Positions 10,060-22,089 of a DNA stretch of 64,000 nucleotides are shown piece after piece. The position numbers and the translations under genes were made by a program. Below the pieces are notes generated by a model. The model was not told the origin of the DNA and did not search any database. It saw only the letters and a program-made list of their open reading frames with translations. Origin of the DNA: Antedon mediterranea. Taxonomy: Eukaryota; Echinodermata; Crinoidea; Comatulida; Antedonidae. The first letter of the stretch is position 1. Each line of letters begins with the position of its first letter. Location: NCBI RefSeq assembly GCF_964355755.1, contig NC_092679.1, positions 12,826,932-12,890,931 on the forward strand. Reading direction: 5' to 3'.

Positions 10060-10865
10060 GTTCTATTAGAAAATTACAGAATAAATTGGTTTACAGTATA
10101 AAATAATACATATAATAATAATACAGAAGGCTCGTCTGTTTAAATAATAGCCTAAATCACACTAACTTCAACTGTTATACTTTACTTAGTATTTTTTTTA
10201 AAGAATGTTCTGTACCAAGGTGTGTAAATATAATTTCTGTTGGAGAAAAATATAAAAACAAATTACTTGCTAACTATAGATATTATTCAGTTTCAGTGGG
10301 TTATTAATTGTTTGTTCAAGGAAAAAAAGTTTTCACTTTTTAATATTATTTTTATATTTGGATCTTACTTTGTCAAATCAATTCATGTACATCTAAATCG
10401 ATCATTTAAAAAACTGCTATATTTGACACTGAAGCATGGTCTAGGCTAACATACTATATTACTAAGCACCCATGAAGCCTAGCATTACAAGATTATCGTC
10501 AAGTTAATAAACTTTTTATTTGAGAGAATAAATACTACTTAGCCAATGCGAAGGCCTAGCCTAGAGGAATACTTTAATAACAGAAGGGCCTAAGAATTAC
10601 AAGATAACTAATTTAAACTTTTAATAATCATAATTAATAATAGAAAGGTAACAATTGATTTACTTGCCTTTAAACACAACTTATTTTAGTATAAATAGTA
10701 AAAAACAAGATTAATGTAGGCCAATTGTTCCAGGCCTGCATTGCTGCGTTTGAAACTTGCCAATTACTTCCTGGTTACGCTTTCCAACTTTCAACCAATC
10801 AAGCCTTCATCTTAAAACTATGTAGAGGGCGCATAGTATAATTTGGGGATGGTAACTTTGTAAAT

Positions 10866-11365
10866 AATGAAACTCATAAAAAAAATCATACTTAATTCAT
10901 ATAGAATGAAACTAGCTGTACAATTTGTAATTTTACTCTGTTGCTATTGAAAGAAAAAATGAATTTTTGTTATGTTATTAAAAGAATTTGGATTTTTTTT
11001 TACATAACTATATTTTAACAATACTAGTAGATAGTTTTTATTTAAAAATTGATGAAAAATACAATGTTTATTAATGTAAATAAAAACTTTTGTCCCTTTT
11101 TACGGAAAAATTCTGTGTAAAATCTGTAATGTACAAATATGCATAGAAACGGTTGCTATGGCGATGGATATTTTATTTTTTTAAATTGTTTTATTCGCTT
11201 TCTAATACCAGAGTATGTTTTTAGCAGGTTTCAATGATTGTTGGTGAGTAGTTTTGGAGAAAAGCAATTTTAACTTAAATTATCCTAAAACCATAATTCT
11301 TATGTAAAAAATGGCAGCCATTTTGATTATGCGATTTGGACATGTTCCCCCAAAGGGATTCTGGG
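10866..11365 (-). repeat. Right terminal inverted repeat of the nuclease transposon
   Basis: This is the partner of the left repeat at 5295. Near 10895 it lacks about 50 bp (a block with TTTCAGATGATTTTTATT) that the duplicated copy at 16855-16905 and the left repeat both keep. Confidence 0.75.
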
Positions 11366-13654
11366 TAATTTTGAGTTGTGACCTTCCCAAGACCTATATT
11401 TTCTAAAAATATAAAAATTAGCCGGTAGTACCTTCATTGCAACCTCATCCTTTTCTAGAGGACTTTTTGGCCATAATCTGCCCACCTAATGCAGCAAGTC
11501 TGAACATTCTCAGTTGGAGATAAGAATATTTCAGATAGCCTCCTGCTTCTTAAGTACATCAAAATACACACAATACACACAAAGTGTTTACAACATAAAT
11601 TCATCTGACTTCTAACCCTTAGTGTTTTTGAATAAAAACAACTTCCTCAATTTAGATTATATTAATGTCTTCACATCTGTTTGCCAAGTTTCAAATCAAA
11701 TTTATTGTACCAGGAATCTAATCAAAGTTATTGAACCTGTTGGACGTGACCCAAATTCAATTTTTTTTCTGGAATTAATTATAAACTATTTATCAAAAAA
11801 AAAATCTAATACAAATATTAAGACCTAGCCTACCTCAATTTTGTATAAGATACAGCCTGCAATAGACTTCCCTTTGTACAAACTACACTTTTTAACCTTC
11901 AGTAGGCGTTCTTTTGTACAAACTGATTTTTATACCCTCTTCATCATCTGCAAAATCTAACAATTTGTAACCAGGTTTGTATAGTTTGAAGACAATTTTG
12001 TGGAAAATCTCTCGAGATTTCACAGGGAATCCGACAAGAGGTCTGTGTTTTTGTTTCCCGTGTTCTTACAGCGCACGCGTGTAGGGCCCTGCTATTAACT
12101 GACCAATCGTAGTAATCAAATAGCGCGCAATATTCTTTCCACCTGAGATTTCACAAGGTTCACGTATGTGTGTGAAAACATGTAATAAGTCGGGAGATCA
12201 AACCTGGTTACAACTTGTTGTAATAATTTAGGCAGATGTAAAAAGGGTATAAGCCTACATTAGGCCTCTCATTGTACAAACTGCATTTTTAGTTAAAACA
12301 GAATACAAACTTCTAGAAGGATTATAAAACATAAAAATGGCTTAAAATGAGTGCATGAATAACTTTGTCTTTGCATACATCAATCTTCCCCTTGCACAAA
12401 TCTCACTGTTAAAAAAAGACATACAAATTTGACCTGAAAAACTCCTGGTAGTAGTTATATATGACATTTGGGAAGGTTCATCTTTTCCAATCCGCCCATA
12501 GGAACCAAGTGGAGATAAGTTATTATTTTCTTGTAATCAAGGCCTGTTTAAATTTAGATGAGTTATTATTTACAATTTATACATGCGTTTGTTTTATATG
12601 CCCTTACGCTGTTAACCCCCCCCCCCCCTTACAAAATGTTTTTCCATGGCTGGTAATATAATATCATGTTTGCTATACTTTTTTTACTATATTTTTCCAC
12701 ATGTTTAGGTTATAATAATATTTATTTTTAACTTATAAGTTTATAATGTAATTGTGTTTATTTAAATGCTTAATTTGAGAAACATTCCAATATGTAAAAC
12801 CTTGAATACACCTGTGTTTAATGTTGTAGGTCTTCTTTAAAATATTCTATCACCAGCTGGTATTTTAAAAAGACAATTATATCTTGGGGTTATATGCTGC
12901 TTGACACTTGTTCTAGCCAAATTGCCTATAGGCCCCTAGTGCAATTATGTTTACAATGCTTGTGTGTCCCTTGTTAATGCCTTTTATTACATTGTCGTTT
13001 CACCTGTTCTTGTACATACAATTTGTTGCCTGAGCTGTGTTTGTGATTTTATTGATTTCAGGTGCTATACTTTTAACACAATTATTAGTATTTCATGAAA
13101 CATGTATTTCATTGATTTTTGTATTCAATAAAAAAAAATCTAACAAACGTAAAATAAACGAAACTGTCTTTTTTTTTATGTATGAAAATTTCCTTTAACA
13201 GAAATACAAATATATTATTTATATTGTATAAGTAATATTATATAACTAATTTAGATAAAATTGTTCTCTACATCGCAGTCAAACATATTTAAATGTTTTT
13301 ATTGATTCATAGTCCGTACAATGTTGAGTGTTGCCAGTAGAGAAATTCACATTCAAGGAACAAGAAAACAATATCAAATCAAAACATTTATTGCACTTTA
13401 TTTCAGTACTTTCTCTTAATTTACTAGTTTTACTTAGAATTAAGACAGATTTACCCAAACACATTTAATATTGTATGTGTAAAAAGTATTCTACAGAAAT
13501 TTACAATTCTAACATAACTTGTGTAATATTATATAGGACATTAATTGTAAACAAAGAAAACTCTGCGTTAATTTTTTTAATTAATAAAGCCCAGTTTCTG
13601 CACACGGCCAACTGATTTAATCCAATTTATGATATACACTAAATATAACTTTTT
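11366..13654. other. Non-coding flank inside duplication copy A
   Basis: No conserved coding frame is seen. Short open frames at 11622-11828 and 12461-12661 recur in copy B only because the DNA is duplicated. A run of 13 C lies at 12616-12628. Confidence 0.6.
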
Positions 13655-13780
13655 AAAGCCCCCTTTCCTACGTTTTTTAGATCTAATTTAAGATCACAAA
13701 CTATAGTTAATGTAAAAATAATACTATATGGTCCTATTGCGATAACTTTTTTCGTCTTTAAACGGTTAAAAATGTTATGA
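13655..13780 (+). repeat. Dispersed repeat, TTAAAGCCCCC-type end
   Basis: This matches 63845-63970 almost base for base (TTTTTTAGATCTAATTTAAG, then CGTCTTTAAACGGTTAAAAA). A related inner segment lies at 31030-31130. It is probably one end of a non-autonomous element. Confidence 0.65.
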
Positions 13781-14700
13781 ATGAAGTTTTATTTCCGGGC
13801 AACTAGAGGTGTATTACTAATGAGTAGGCCTAGTTTTATTTCATCGGGACTTGCCCCCGATGTTTGTATTTGAACGCAAAAAATGTTTTTTTTATCGCAT
13901 ATGTTTGCCCGCCGGCGGAAAAAAAAAGTAGGCTACGATCGTTTTAATGTTTGCTAACGCGCTATGAGGTGTTGTTTCCGGCTAACTACAGTTGCCTACT
14001 GATGAGCAGGCATATTCTTTTTTTTCATTTATCGCGTATACGGAAAAGTAGGCTACGATCGGGCTGTTTGCTAGCGCGCTATGAAGTGTCCTTTCCGGCC
14101 AACTACAGAGTTGTCCTACTGATGAGTAGGCATTTTTATTTCATCGGGGAATTCCCCTTGACGTTCGAATGAACGCAAAAAATGTTTCTTATTGCGTATG
14201 TTTACCGGCAGAAAAAGTAGGCTACGATCGTGCGGTTTGCTAGCGCGCTATGAAGTGTCTTTCCGGCCAACTACAGAGTTGTCCTACTCATGAGTAGGCC
14301 TAGTTTTATGTCATCGGGGAATTCCCCTTGACGTTCGTATTGAACGCAAAAACATTTTTTTATCGCGTATGTTTACTGGCGTAAAAAGTATGCTACGATA
14401 GTTTTACTGTTTGCTAGTGCGCTATAAAGTTTCGTTTCCGGCCAACTACAGTTGTCCTACTGATGAGTAGGCTTAGATTAGGCCTATTTTTTTTATTGAG
14501 GACTTCCCCCTGACGTTCGTAATGAACGCAAAAAATGTTTCTTCGCGTATGTTTACCGGCGGAAAAAGTTGGCTACGATCGTTTTGCTGTTTACTAGCGC
14601 GCTATAAGTGTTTTTTCCGGCCAAACCAGAGGTGTCATTCAACATAAATGTTATGAGCGAGAGTACCATTTCCGGCCATCTAGGGTGTAAATTACCAAAA
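13775..14700 (+). repeat. Tandem array of 120-180-bp units
   Basis: Five to six units share AGTAGGCTACGATCG, TTGCTAGCGCGCTATGAAGTG, TTTCCGGCCAACTACAG, CTACTGATGAGTAGGC and a TTCGnATTGAACGCAAAAAATG block. The GGCTACGATC marks fall at 13931, 14051, 14220, 14391 and 14571. Related single units occur near 27360-27430 and 35205-35300. Confidence 0.75.
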
Positions 14701-15240
14701 ATCGCTTCGCCACATGGTTGGGGCTGTGACTCAAGTACTTAGGGGGGGGGGGGGGGGGGGGCCGAAGCGTGACGCTTGATGTGAATCCTGGGGAGAACAC
14801 TGCTTTATATGAATTCATTATTGCCAGCGATCTAACTTACTACTAAACAATAGCCAGGTTCGCGCACTTGTCTGGCGGTATCCCTTTGTACGAATCGTTC
14901 AACGTTGGGTCGAGACGCGTGATATCATGTACCAAAATATGTACTGTAGTTATTTTTCAGGCGAAGTTTACGTCGTGTACTGCGTCGACGTACGCTACTC
15001 TACAGCAAAAACGAATTTTGTTAATTGTTCGTATGTTCACCAATTTTTTAATTTACAAGTAACCTTATCTGTACCGTGGGGCACCTAAAATAAATTTTTC
15101 ATCCATTATACTAAACAAAAAAACATGCCATTTTCGCTTAGCCAACATCTTATTATAGCTAAGTTATTACATTTTCAATGTCCTGTATGTCATGAATTTC
15201 TCACCACTCGGAAGTCCAGATGGTACGCACGCATACACTT
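14700..15240. other. Repeat-derived non-coding DNA with a 20-G run
   Basis: A G homopolymer of 20 lies at 14742-14761. The stretch 14865-15010 is related, inverted, to 26700-26890 (shared TTTGTACGAATCGTTC). No gene is seen. Confidence 0.5.
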
Positions 15241-15834
15241 GGGAGGAATAAACTTATTTCCCCGACTGAAAAAGGTCTACGCTTGCGTTTTTTAAGCCTC
15301 TAAGGCCTGATGTTTCCAAAGTATAAAATACAATTTTTTGAAGACCTGCAGCTCTAGTTTTAAACAGTTTCTTAGCTCAGCCCCAACAATAAAGCTGGTC
15401 ATATTTCGAAGTAGGCCTACAAGAAGTGCATTTTTCGGGACCTAACATCTCTATTTTTCAAACATTTCTTAGCTCAGTCACAACCATGATAGGGACTTAT
15501 ATATTTTGTTTCATGTTTTGAAGTATAATAAGTCCAATTTCCGGGACCTCCAACTCTATTTTTCTAAATTTTCTTTGAACTTTTATTTTTTAAATTGAAA
15601 AATATGGATTGAAACAGTCATCGCGCATCGTTTTTTTGCACGCAGTATTTTATTTATGAATTATAAAAAATGGAAAAAATGGCTACCCTAAATCTGATTA
15701 AAATGACGCTAGAACGCGTTGCTTCGGCCCTTGGCGGCCCCCTGGCCCCCAGCCTAGTGATGCTCGCTTCGCTCGCATAGCCCCCTCGTCGGGGAATGTA
15801 GCCCCCGCGTCGGGAAGATCCTGGCGCCACCCCT
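15241..15834 (+). mobile_element. hAT-like non-autonomous element fragment
   Basis: The right end (GGCGCCACCCCTG at 15834) and the body match the well-defined element at 35789-36425. The body has repeated CTTAGCTCAG and AAGTATAATAAGTCCAATTT blocks. The left end is not defined. The right end coincides with the left border of duplication copy B. Confidence 0.55.
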
Positions 15835-15869
15835 GTCGCCTTCTCTTTCTGCTCTTATGTTGGAAAGCA

Positions 15870-16163
15870 TTATTTGTATGACTTGTTCTCAGTCTCTTGC
15901 TTCCGTTTCTTTGCAAGTGCACGCTTCCGGATATCTGTATATGATGACCTACACTGAAAGTGGAATTTTATATTTGATATTGGTTGGTTGGTATTCCGAA
16001 TATGTTTGACCCTTTCGGCCACGTCATCCTGACGCTCGTCGCAAGAGTTAAGGAAAGTACTTAATCCTTTGTTTGTTATATTGAAAGTCAATTCTCTGTC
16101 TGATAGCGGTCCCTTCAAACCATTGCAGATGAGACATACTTGCAAGCCTGAAGTTACTTCCAT
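15870..16163 (-). pseudogene. Duplicated N-terminal exon of the nuclease transposon protein
   Basis: The protein is nearly identical to the one at 9677-10059 (MEVTSGLQVCLICNGLKG), minus two residues near the start. A one-base deletion after the KKRKQETEN stretch shifts the frame and ends it within four codons. No nuclease domain follows: the hAT-like fragment lies directly beyond. It is a truncated relic. Confidence 0.65.
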
Positions 16164-19100
16164 GTTCTATTAGAATATTACAGAATAAATTGGTTTACAG
16201 TATAAAATAATACATATAATAATAATAATACAGAAGGCTCGTCTGTTTAAATAATAGCCTAAATCACACTAATTCGATCATTTAAAAAACTGCTATATTT
16301 GACACTGAAGCATGGTGGTCTAGGCTAACATAGGCCTACTATATTACTAAGCACCCCTGAAGCCTAGCATTACAAGATTATCGTCAAGTTAATAAACTTT
16401 TTATTTGAGAGAATAAATACTACTTAGCCAATGCGAAGGCTACCGAACACAATGTAAGTCAGTCTAGGCCTAGCTTAAATTGCCTAGGCCTAGACTAGGC
16501 CTAGCCTAGAGGAATACTTTAATAACAGAAGGGCCTAAGAATTACAAGATAACTAATTTAAACTTTTAATAATCATAATTAATAATAGAAAGGTAACAAT
16601 TGATTTACTTGCCTTTAAACACAACTTATTTTAGTATAAATAGTAAAAAACAAGATTAATGTAGGCCAATTGTTCCAGGCCTGCATTGCTGCGTTTGAAA
16701 CTTGCCAATTACTTCCTGGTTACGCTTTCCAACTTTCAACCAATCATAAGCCTTCATCTTAAAACTATTAGAGGGCGCATAGTATAATTTGGGGATGGTA
16801 ACTTTGTAAATAATGAAACTAAAAAAAAATCATACTTAATTAAAAATATTGCGATTATTGTGCTTTTGCTCATTATTTCAGATGATTTTTATTGATATAG
16901 AATGAAACTAGCTGTACAATTTGTAATTTTACTCTGTTGTTATGGAAAGAAAAAATGAATTTTTGTTATGTTATTAAAAGAATTTGGATTTTTTTTTACA
17001 TAACTATATTTAACAATACTAGTAGATAGTTTTTATTTAAAAATTGATGAAAAATACAATGTTTATTATTGTAAATAAAAACTTTTGTCCCTTTTTACGG
17101 AAAAATTCTGTGTAAAATCTGTAATGTACAAATATGTATAGAAATGGTTGCTATGGCGATGGATATTTTATTTTTTTGAATTGTTTTATTCGCTTTCTAA
17201 TACCAGAGTATGTTTTTAGCAGGTTTCAATGATTGTTGGTGAGTAGTTTTGGAGAAAAGCAATTTTAACTTAAATTATCCTAAAACCATAATTCTTATGT
17301 AAAAAATGGCAGCCATTTTGATTATGCGATTTGGACATGTTCCCCCAAAGGGATTCTGGGTAATTTTGAGTTGTGACCTTCCCAAGACCTATATTTTCTA
17401 AAAATATAAAAATTAGCCGGTAGTACTTCCATTGCCACCTCATCCTTTTCTAGAGGACTTTTTGGCCATAATCTGCCCACCTAATGCAGCAAGTCTGAAC
17501 ATTTTCAGTTGGAGATAAGAATATTTCAGATAGCCTCCTGCTTCTTAAGTACATCAAAATACACACAATACACACAAAGTGTTTACAACATAAATTCATC
17601 TGACTTCTAACCCTTAGTGTTTTTGAATAAAAACAACTTCCTCAATTTGGATTATATTAATGTCTTCACATCTGTTTGCCAAGTTTCAAATCAAATTTAT
17701 TGTACCAGGAATCTAATCAAAGTTATTGAACCTGTTGGACGTGACCCAAATTCAATTTTTTTTCTGGAATTAATTATAAACTATTTATCAAAAAAAAAAT
17801 CTAATACAAATATTAAGACCTAGCCTACCTCAATTTTGTATAAGATACAGCCTGCAATTAATAGACTTCCCTTTGTACAAACAAACCCTTTGACAAGAGG
17901 TCTGTGTTTTTGTTCTTACTGCGTACGCGTGTAGTGCCCTGGTATTAACTGACCAATCGCAACTATTCTTTCCACCTGAGATTTCACAAGGTTCACGTAT
18001 GTGTGTGAAAACATAGTAATAAGTCGGGAGATCAACCTGGTTACAACTTGTAATAATTTAGGCAGATGTAAAAAGGGTACAAGCCTACATTAGGCCTCTC
18101 ATTGTACAAACTGCATTTTTAGTTAAAACAGAATACAAACTTCTAGAAGGATTATAAAACATAAAAATGGCTTAAAATGAGTGCATGAGTAACTTTGTCT
18201 TTGCATACATCAATCTTCCCCTTGCACAAATCTCACCTGAAAAACTCCTGGTAGTAGTTATATATGACATTTGGGAAGGTTCATCTTTTCCAATCCGCCC
18301 ATAGGAACCAAGTGGAGATAAGTTATTATTTTCTTGTAATCAAGGCCTGTTTAAATTTAGATGAGTTATTATTTACAATGTATACATGCGTTTGTTTTAT
18401 ATGCCCTTACGCATGTTTGCTATACTTTTCTACTATATTTTTCCACATGTTTAGTTTATATTAATATTTATTTTTAACTTATAAGTTTATAATGTAATTT
18501 TGTTTTTTTAAATGCTTAATTTGAGAAACATTCCAATATGTAAAACCTTGAATACACCTGTTTTTAATGTTGTAGGTCTTCTTTAAAATATTCTATCACC
18601 AGCTGGTATTTTAAAAAGACAATTATATCTTGGGGTTATATGCTGCTTGACACTTGTTCTAGCCAAATTGCCTATAGGCCCCTAGTGCAATATGTTTACA
18701 ATGCTTGTGTGTCCCTTGTTAATGCCTTTTATTACATTGTCTGTTTCACCTGTTCTTGTACATACAATTTGTTGCCTGAGCTGTGTTTGTGATTTTATTG
18801 ATTTCAGGTGCTATACTTTTTAACACAATTATTAGTATTTCATGAAACATGTATTTCATTGATTTTTGTATTCAATAAAAAAAAATCTAACAAACGTAAA
18901 ATAAACGAAACTGTCTTTTTTTTTATGTATGAAAATTTCCTTTAACAGAAATACAAATATATTATTTATATTATATAAGTAATATTATATAACTAATTTA
19001 GATAAAATTGTTCTCTACATCGCATTCAAACATATTTAAATGTTTTTATTGATTCATAGTCCGTACAATGTTGAGTGTTGTCAGTACAGAAATTCACATT

Positions 19101-19614
19101 CAAGGAACAAGAAAACAATCTCAAATCAAAACATTTATTGCACTTTATTTCAGTACTTTCTCTTAATGTACTAGTTTTACTTAGAAGACAGATTTACCCA
19201 AAACACATTTAATATTGTATGTGTAAAAAGTATTCTACAGAAATTTACAATTCTAACATAACTTAGTGTAATATTATACAGGACTAATTGTAAACGAAAA
19301 AAACTTTGCATTAAGAAGTATATTGCCATCCAAGAAGGGGTACATTATTAAGGAGACTCGTAAAGCCCAGTTTCTGCTGCTATACAACAAACGGTTTTAA
19401 AAGCATAATCACACACAATCATGATCCAAATTTGACCTCATTCAAAAGGTCACTGAATGGCGCAAACATTTGACTATGTGGATAATAATGACATCATTAC
19501 ATAAAAACAACCACAAATAATCACTAATGAAATAAAACCGTTTTATTTTTAGTGCAAAATAAGGTGTCATAGTGACAAGACAAGGGTCCTAACTTGTATT
19601 ATTAAAATCTTTCT
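16164..19614. other. Non-coding part of duplication copy B
   Basis: This holds TAGGCCTA palindromes (16470-16505), the copied transposon end (16855-17355) and flank equal to copy A. No gene is visible. Confidence 0.6.
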
Positions 19615-19618
19615 TTAA

Positions 19619-19957
19619 AGATGTATTGTGCCCCAAAAACATGAAAAATGAAGATTAATAAAATCAGACTTTGAATAGGTTATTTTGCAGTTTTGATAAA
19701 GTTATTCACTTCCGTAGCAAAAAACGAAAGAAAAATAATGTTTTCCCTTATAAAATGACAAAATAAATGGTTAAATTCAACCAAAAATCCATTGGCTGGC
19801 AGCCAATTTTTTGCTTTAAATTAGTTTTTTCAAGTAAAAAATTTTTTTTTTCCAATCTAATTTTTTTGTGAAAATGGATAACTATTATGTGACATTAAAA
19901 TGCCATATTCAACAACAAAAATTTAAATAATTATTTTTTCAGGGGGACAATACATCT
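19619..19957. mobile_element. TTAA-flanked MITE
   Basis: The termini AGATGTATTGTG and CAATACATCT are inverted copies, each bounded by TTAA (19615-19618 and 19958-19961). TTAA duplication is typical of Kolobok and piggyBac elements. No coding capacity. Confidence 0.7.
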
Positions 19958-20174
19958 TTAAAATAACCACTAAAAAATTGTTAATTCACAGTTTGTGTAA
20001 TCAACTGAAATGAATAACTTGCACATGTGCAAATCATAAAAATGACGTCGTTGGGTATCGCTTGACATATTTAAATAGAAAAGTTCCAAATAACACCCAT
20101 GGTCAACTTTCCCTGCCTGCACACGGTCAACTGATTTAATCCGATTTATGATATACACTAAATATACCTTTTTC

Positions 20175-20977
20175 AATATTGTACCAAACAACCGCCAAAA
20201 CCTGCCAAAATGTCTTGTTTCGATAAAGTACATTGAAAAGATGTCCTTTTTATAGCAGATTCAGTTACAAACAATATAGGGAATTTGTAAGATTTTTAAA
20301 AATACAGAGCCATGTCCTTGCAGTACTGTTATTTCAGATCAGTTTGAAATTTTAAAAAGAACATTCCACGAAAATTTGAGCTTCAGCCGCCAATTAAATT
20401 TTATTTCTATTCTTTATAGTTCAGTAAACAGTGGATACTGTATACCAGGTTTGTGTACATTGTTTATTTTGAATGAAAAATACTAACGATCAGGCCCCAA
20501 TAATACAAGTTTTAAAAGAATTGGGTGATCCTGTCACAACTAAATAATTACTCATTATTATTACATATTCTTAAAATGCAAATGATTGAAAATGCTAATT
20601 AACATTTTAAAATGGATACAACGTTATATCAGAAAAGTGTTCCAATCATATCACTTAATCTACAAAAATGCAACTTTGACACTTAATTATTGGAAAGACA
20701 TGAAGATCAATACTGTAATAATTCATACAAAAATCTATATTATTGTTTACATTAAATCTGCAGACGCAGCTAAAATACAAGTAAAACAAGTATAGCACCA
20801 ATGAATACTACTTTAAAAAGGTGTACAAAGTTATGTACATAAACACATTGACCATCAAAAGCTACACATTTTTTTGTGTTGGCCATACATACCAGTTGGA
20901 TCCAAACTTTAAAAACCATGCAGGCAATTTCAATACCACAGTATTCAAGTCCTAACACAGTTTTAGTGTTCTCTTAA
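20175..20977. other. AT-rich non-coding DNA
   Basis: No supported gene, repeat or RNA is seen in this stretch. Confidence 0.5.
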
Positions 20978-21155
20978 GCTTGGTTCCCACTAGAACGTAA
21001 CGCAAGGACGTAAACGCAACGCAATCGTTTTAACCAATGACAAGCGAAGTTATAGACAGTTAGCAATCACAAGCGAATAAGCCATCGCTTGTGATTGGTC
21101 AATTCACTTGCGTTGCGTTACGTCCTTGCGTTGCGTCGCTAGTGGGAACCACGCT
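20978..21155. mobile_element. Short hairpin MITE with GGTTCCCACT ends
   Basis: The arms near 20978-21025 and 21105-21155 are inverted (TGGTTCCCACTAG against CTAGTGGGAACCA), with internal ACGCAAGGACGTAA blocks. It is 178 bp long and non-coding. Confidence 0.7.
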
Positions 21156-21340
21156 TTACTGATGAGTCAAGTAGGAACAACATTAAATTTCTTATCCAGG
21201 AATTTTACAAGAATGGCCTTAAAATATGTATTAGAAACTAAAAATATAAACTAATACATGAAAATACACAAGTTTGGCTCTATTAATTGATTATTGACTA
21301 TTTTGTCTGTGTATCTTCATCAGTATCTATATTTTTCTTC

Positions 21341-21412
21341 AAAAACACCCTAAACTGCCGTTAAAAAAACACCCTAAACTGCCGTTAAAAAAACACCCTA
21401 AACTGCCGTTAA
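21341..21412 (+). repeat. 24-bp tandem repeat, three exact units
   Basis: The unit AAAAACACCCTAAACTGCCG followed by TTAA is repeated three times without change. It contains CCCTAAA but is not a telomere array. Confidence 0.85.
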
Positions 21413-21551
21413 AAAAACTCCACACACATGGGAGATTATCACCTCTCATCATGAAAGAAGACAAGAAACCCAATTAACGAAATGATGTTTTCATCTTCAT
21501 AATTATCTGTTTTTAACTCTGTACTGTTTGGTTAAACTTATTACCTCCTTC

Positions 21552-21716
21552 TTACACTGTACTGCATGGATCTCCATTCTCATCCTGGTAAGTAGAGCCT
21601 AGCATACTAGGTTGAATTGCCTGTGTGCTAAATACTTCATCTGCACTCTCTTTCATCGGTGGCTCATCACCTTTGGCCTCGGCAATGTGCACAACTTTGT
21701 TTGTCTGGCCCCTTAA
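21552..21716 (-). CDS. Possible 3'-terminal exon of an unknown gene
   Basis: The minus strand has a strong acceptor (long T run ending in AAG near 21717) followed by an open stretch of about 54 codons, with GQTNKVVHIAEAKGDE near the start and NGDPCSTV and a stop at the end. The composition is acidic and hydrophilic, like a cytoplasmic tail, and differs from the surrounding DNA. No other exon of such a gene is visible to the right. I do not recognise the family; it may also be chance. Confidence 0.3.
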   Translation of the reverse strand, partial: LRGQTNKVVHIAEAKGDEPPMKESADEVFSTQAIQPSMLGSTYQDENGDPCSTV

Positions 21717-22089
21717 AAAAAAAATTAAAAAATTTGACATTATACCGTAGATATTAAGGAACAAAAATGTTATCAATTAAATGTCAAACGGTAGTGGTAA
21801 TGATGCAAAGACCTAAACTTAACAAGTAATTTTTATATATTCATAATTGTGATTAGTTAAATAATATTGAGTATTGAGAAAGTGTACTGTATGCTACCAT
21901 GTGCAAAAGATCACATTTTGATGTCCCTAGATTTCAGTTTATTCTGAAAGTATCTCAGATGGTCAGCAACTGTCAATAGAATAGAAAATTGGGGTTAATG
22001 TATTCACATGCTTATCAAAACTGGTTGTTCTGCTTGCAGCAGCCTGAAACTGACGCTTTGACACCATGCTTAGAGCACATAAATTGATT

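Larger units (their letters stand above)
5295..11365 (-). mobile_element. DNA transposon with ~0.5-kb TIRs and an XPG-like nuclease gene (Academ-like?)
   Basis: The left end (from CCCAG at 5295) and the right end (to CTGGG at 11365) are inverted copies of about 0.5 kb. They share GGGGGAACATGTCC, a CATAATCAAAATGGC block and a CCATAGCAAC block. Between them lies a minus-strand gene with zinc-finger-like, NYARW and XPG/FEN-like nuclease parts. Academ transposons are reported to carry an XPG-type nuclease, so I suggest that superfamily. No target-site duplication is clear: the MITE at 4206-5297 touches the left end. The gene is frameshifted, so the copy is probably inactive. Confidence 0.6.
9726..13654 (+). 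repeat. Segmental duplication, copy A
   Basis: This stretch is collinear with 15835-20174. It covers the N-terminal exon and right TIR of the nuclease transposon plus 2.3 kb of flank. Offsets change from 5995 to 5803 because of indels. Copy A lacks the ~740 bp seen in copy B at about 19375-20115, and has small extra pieces near 11880-12020 and 12615-12665. Confidence 0.85.
15835..20174 (+). repeat. Segmental duplication, copy B
   Basis: This is the second copy of 9726-13654. The transposon's right TIR lies here at 16855-17355 and keeps a ~50-bp block lost in copy A. About 740 bp (19375-20115), including a TTAA-flanked MITE, is present only here. The two sides of this extra stretch share CTGC, which suits a microhomology deletion in copy A. 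Confidence 0.85.

Noticed and set aside
11622-12661. Small open frames repeated at 17617-17823 and 18264-18464, as conserved genes
   Set aside because: They are repeated only because the whole 4-kb stretch is duplicated; no protein motif, and changes fall in all codon positions.
13990-14480. CTACTGATGAGTAGG words in the tandem array as hammerhead cores
   Set aside because: CTGATGAG is present, but no GAAA partner follows a stem II in the right place, and no stem III/stem I closure exists.
21341-21412. CCCTAAA repeats as interstitial telomere sequence
   Set aside because: The unit is 24 bp with only one CCCTAA each; not a telomere repeat.
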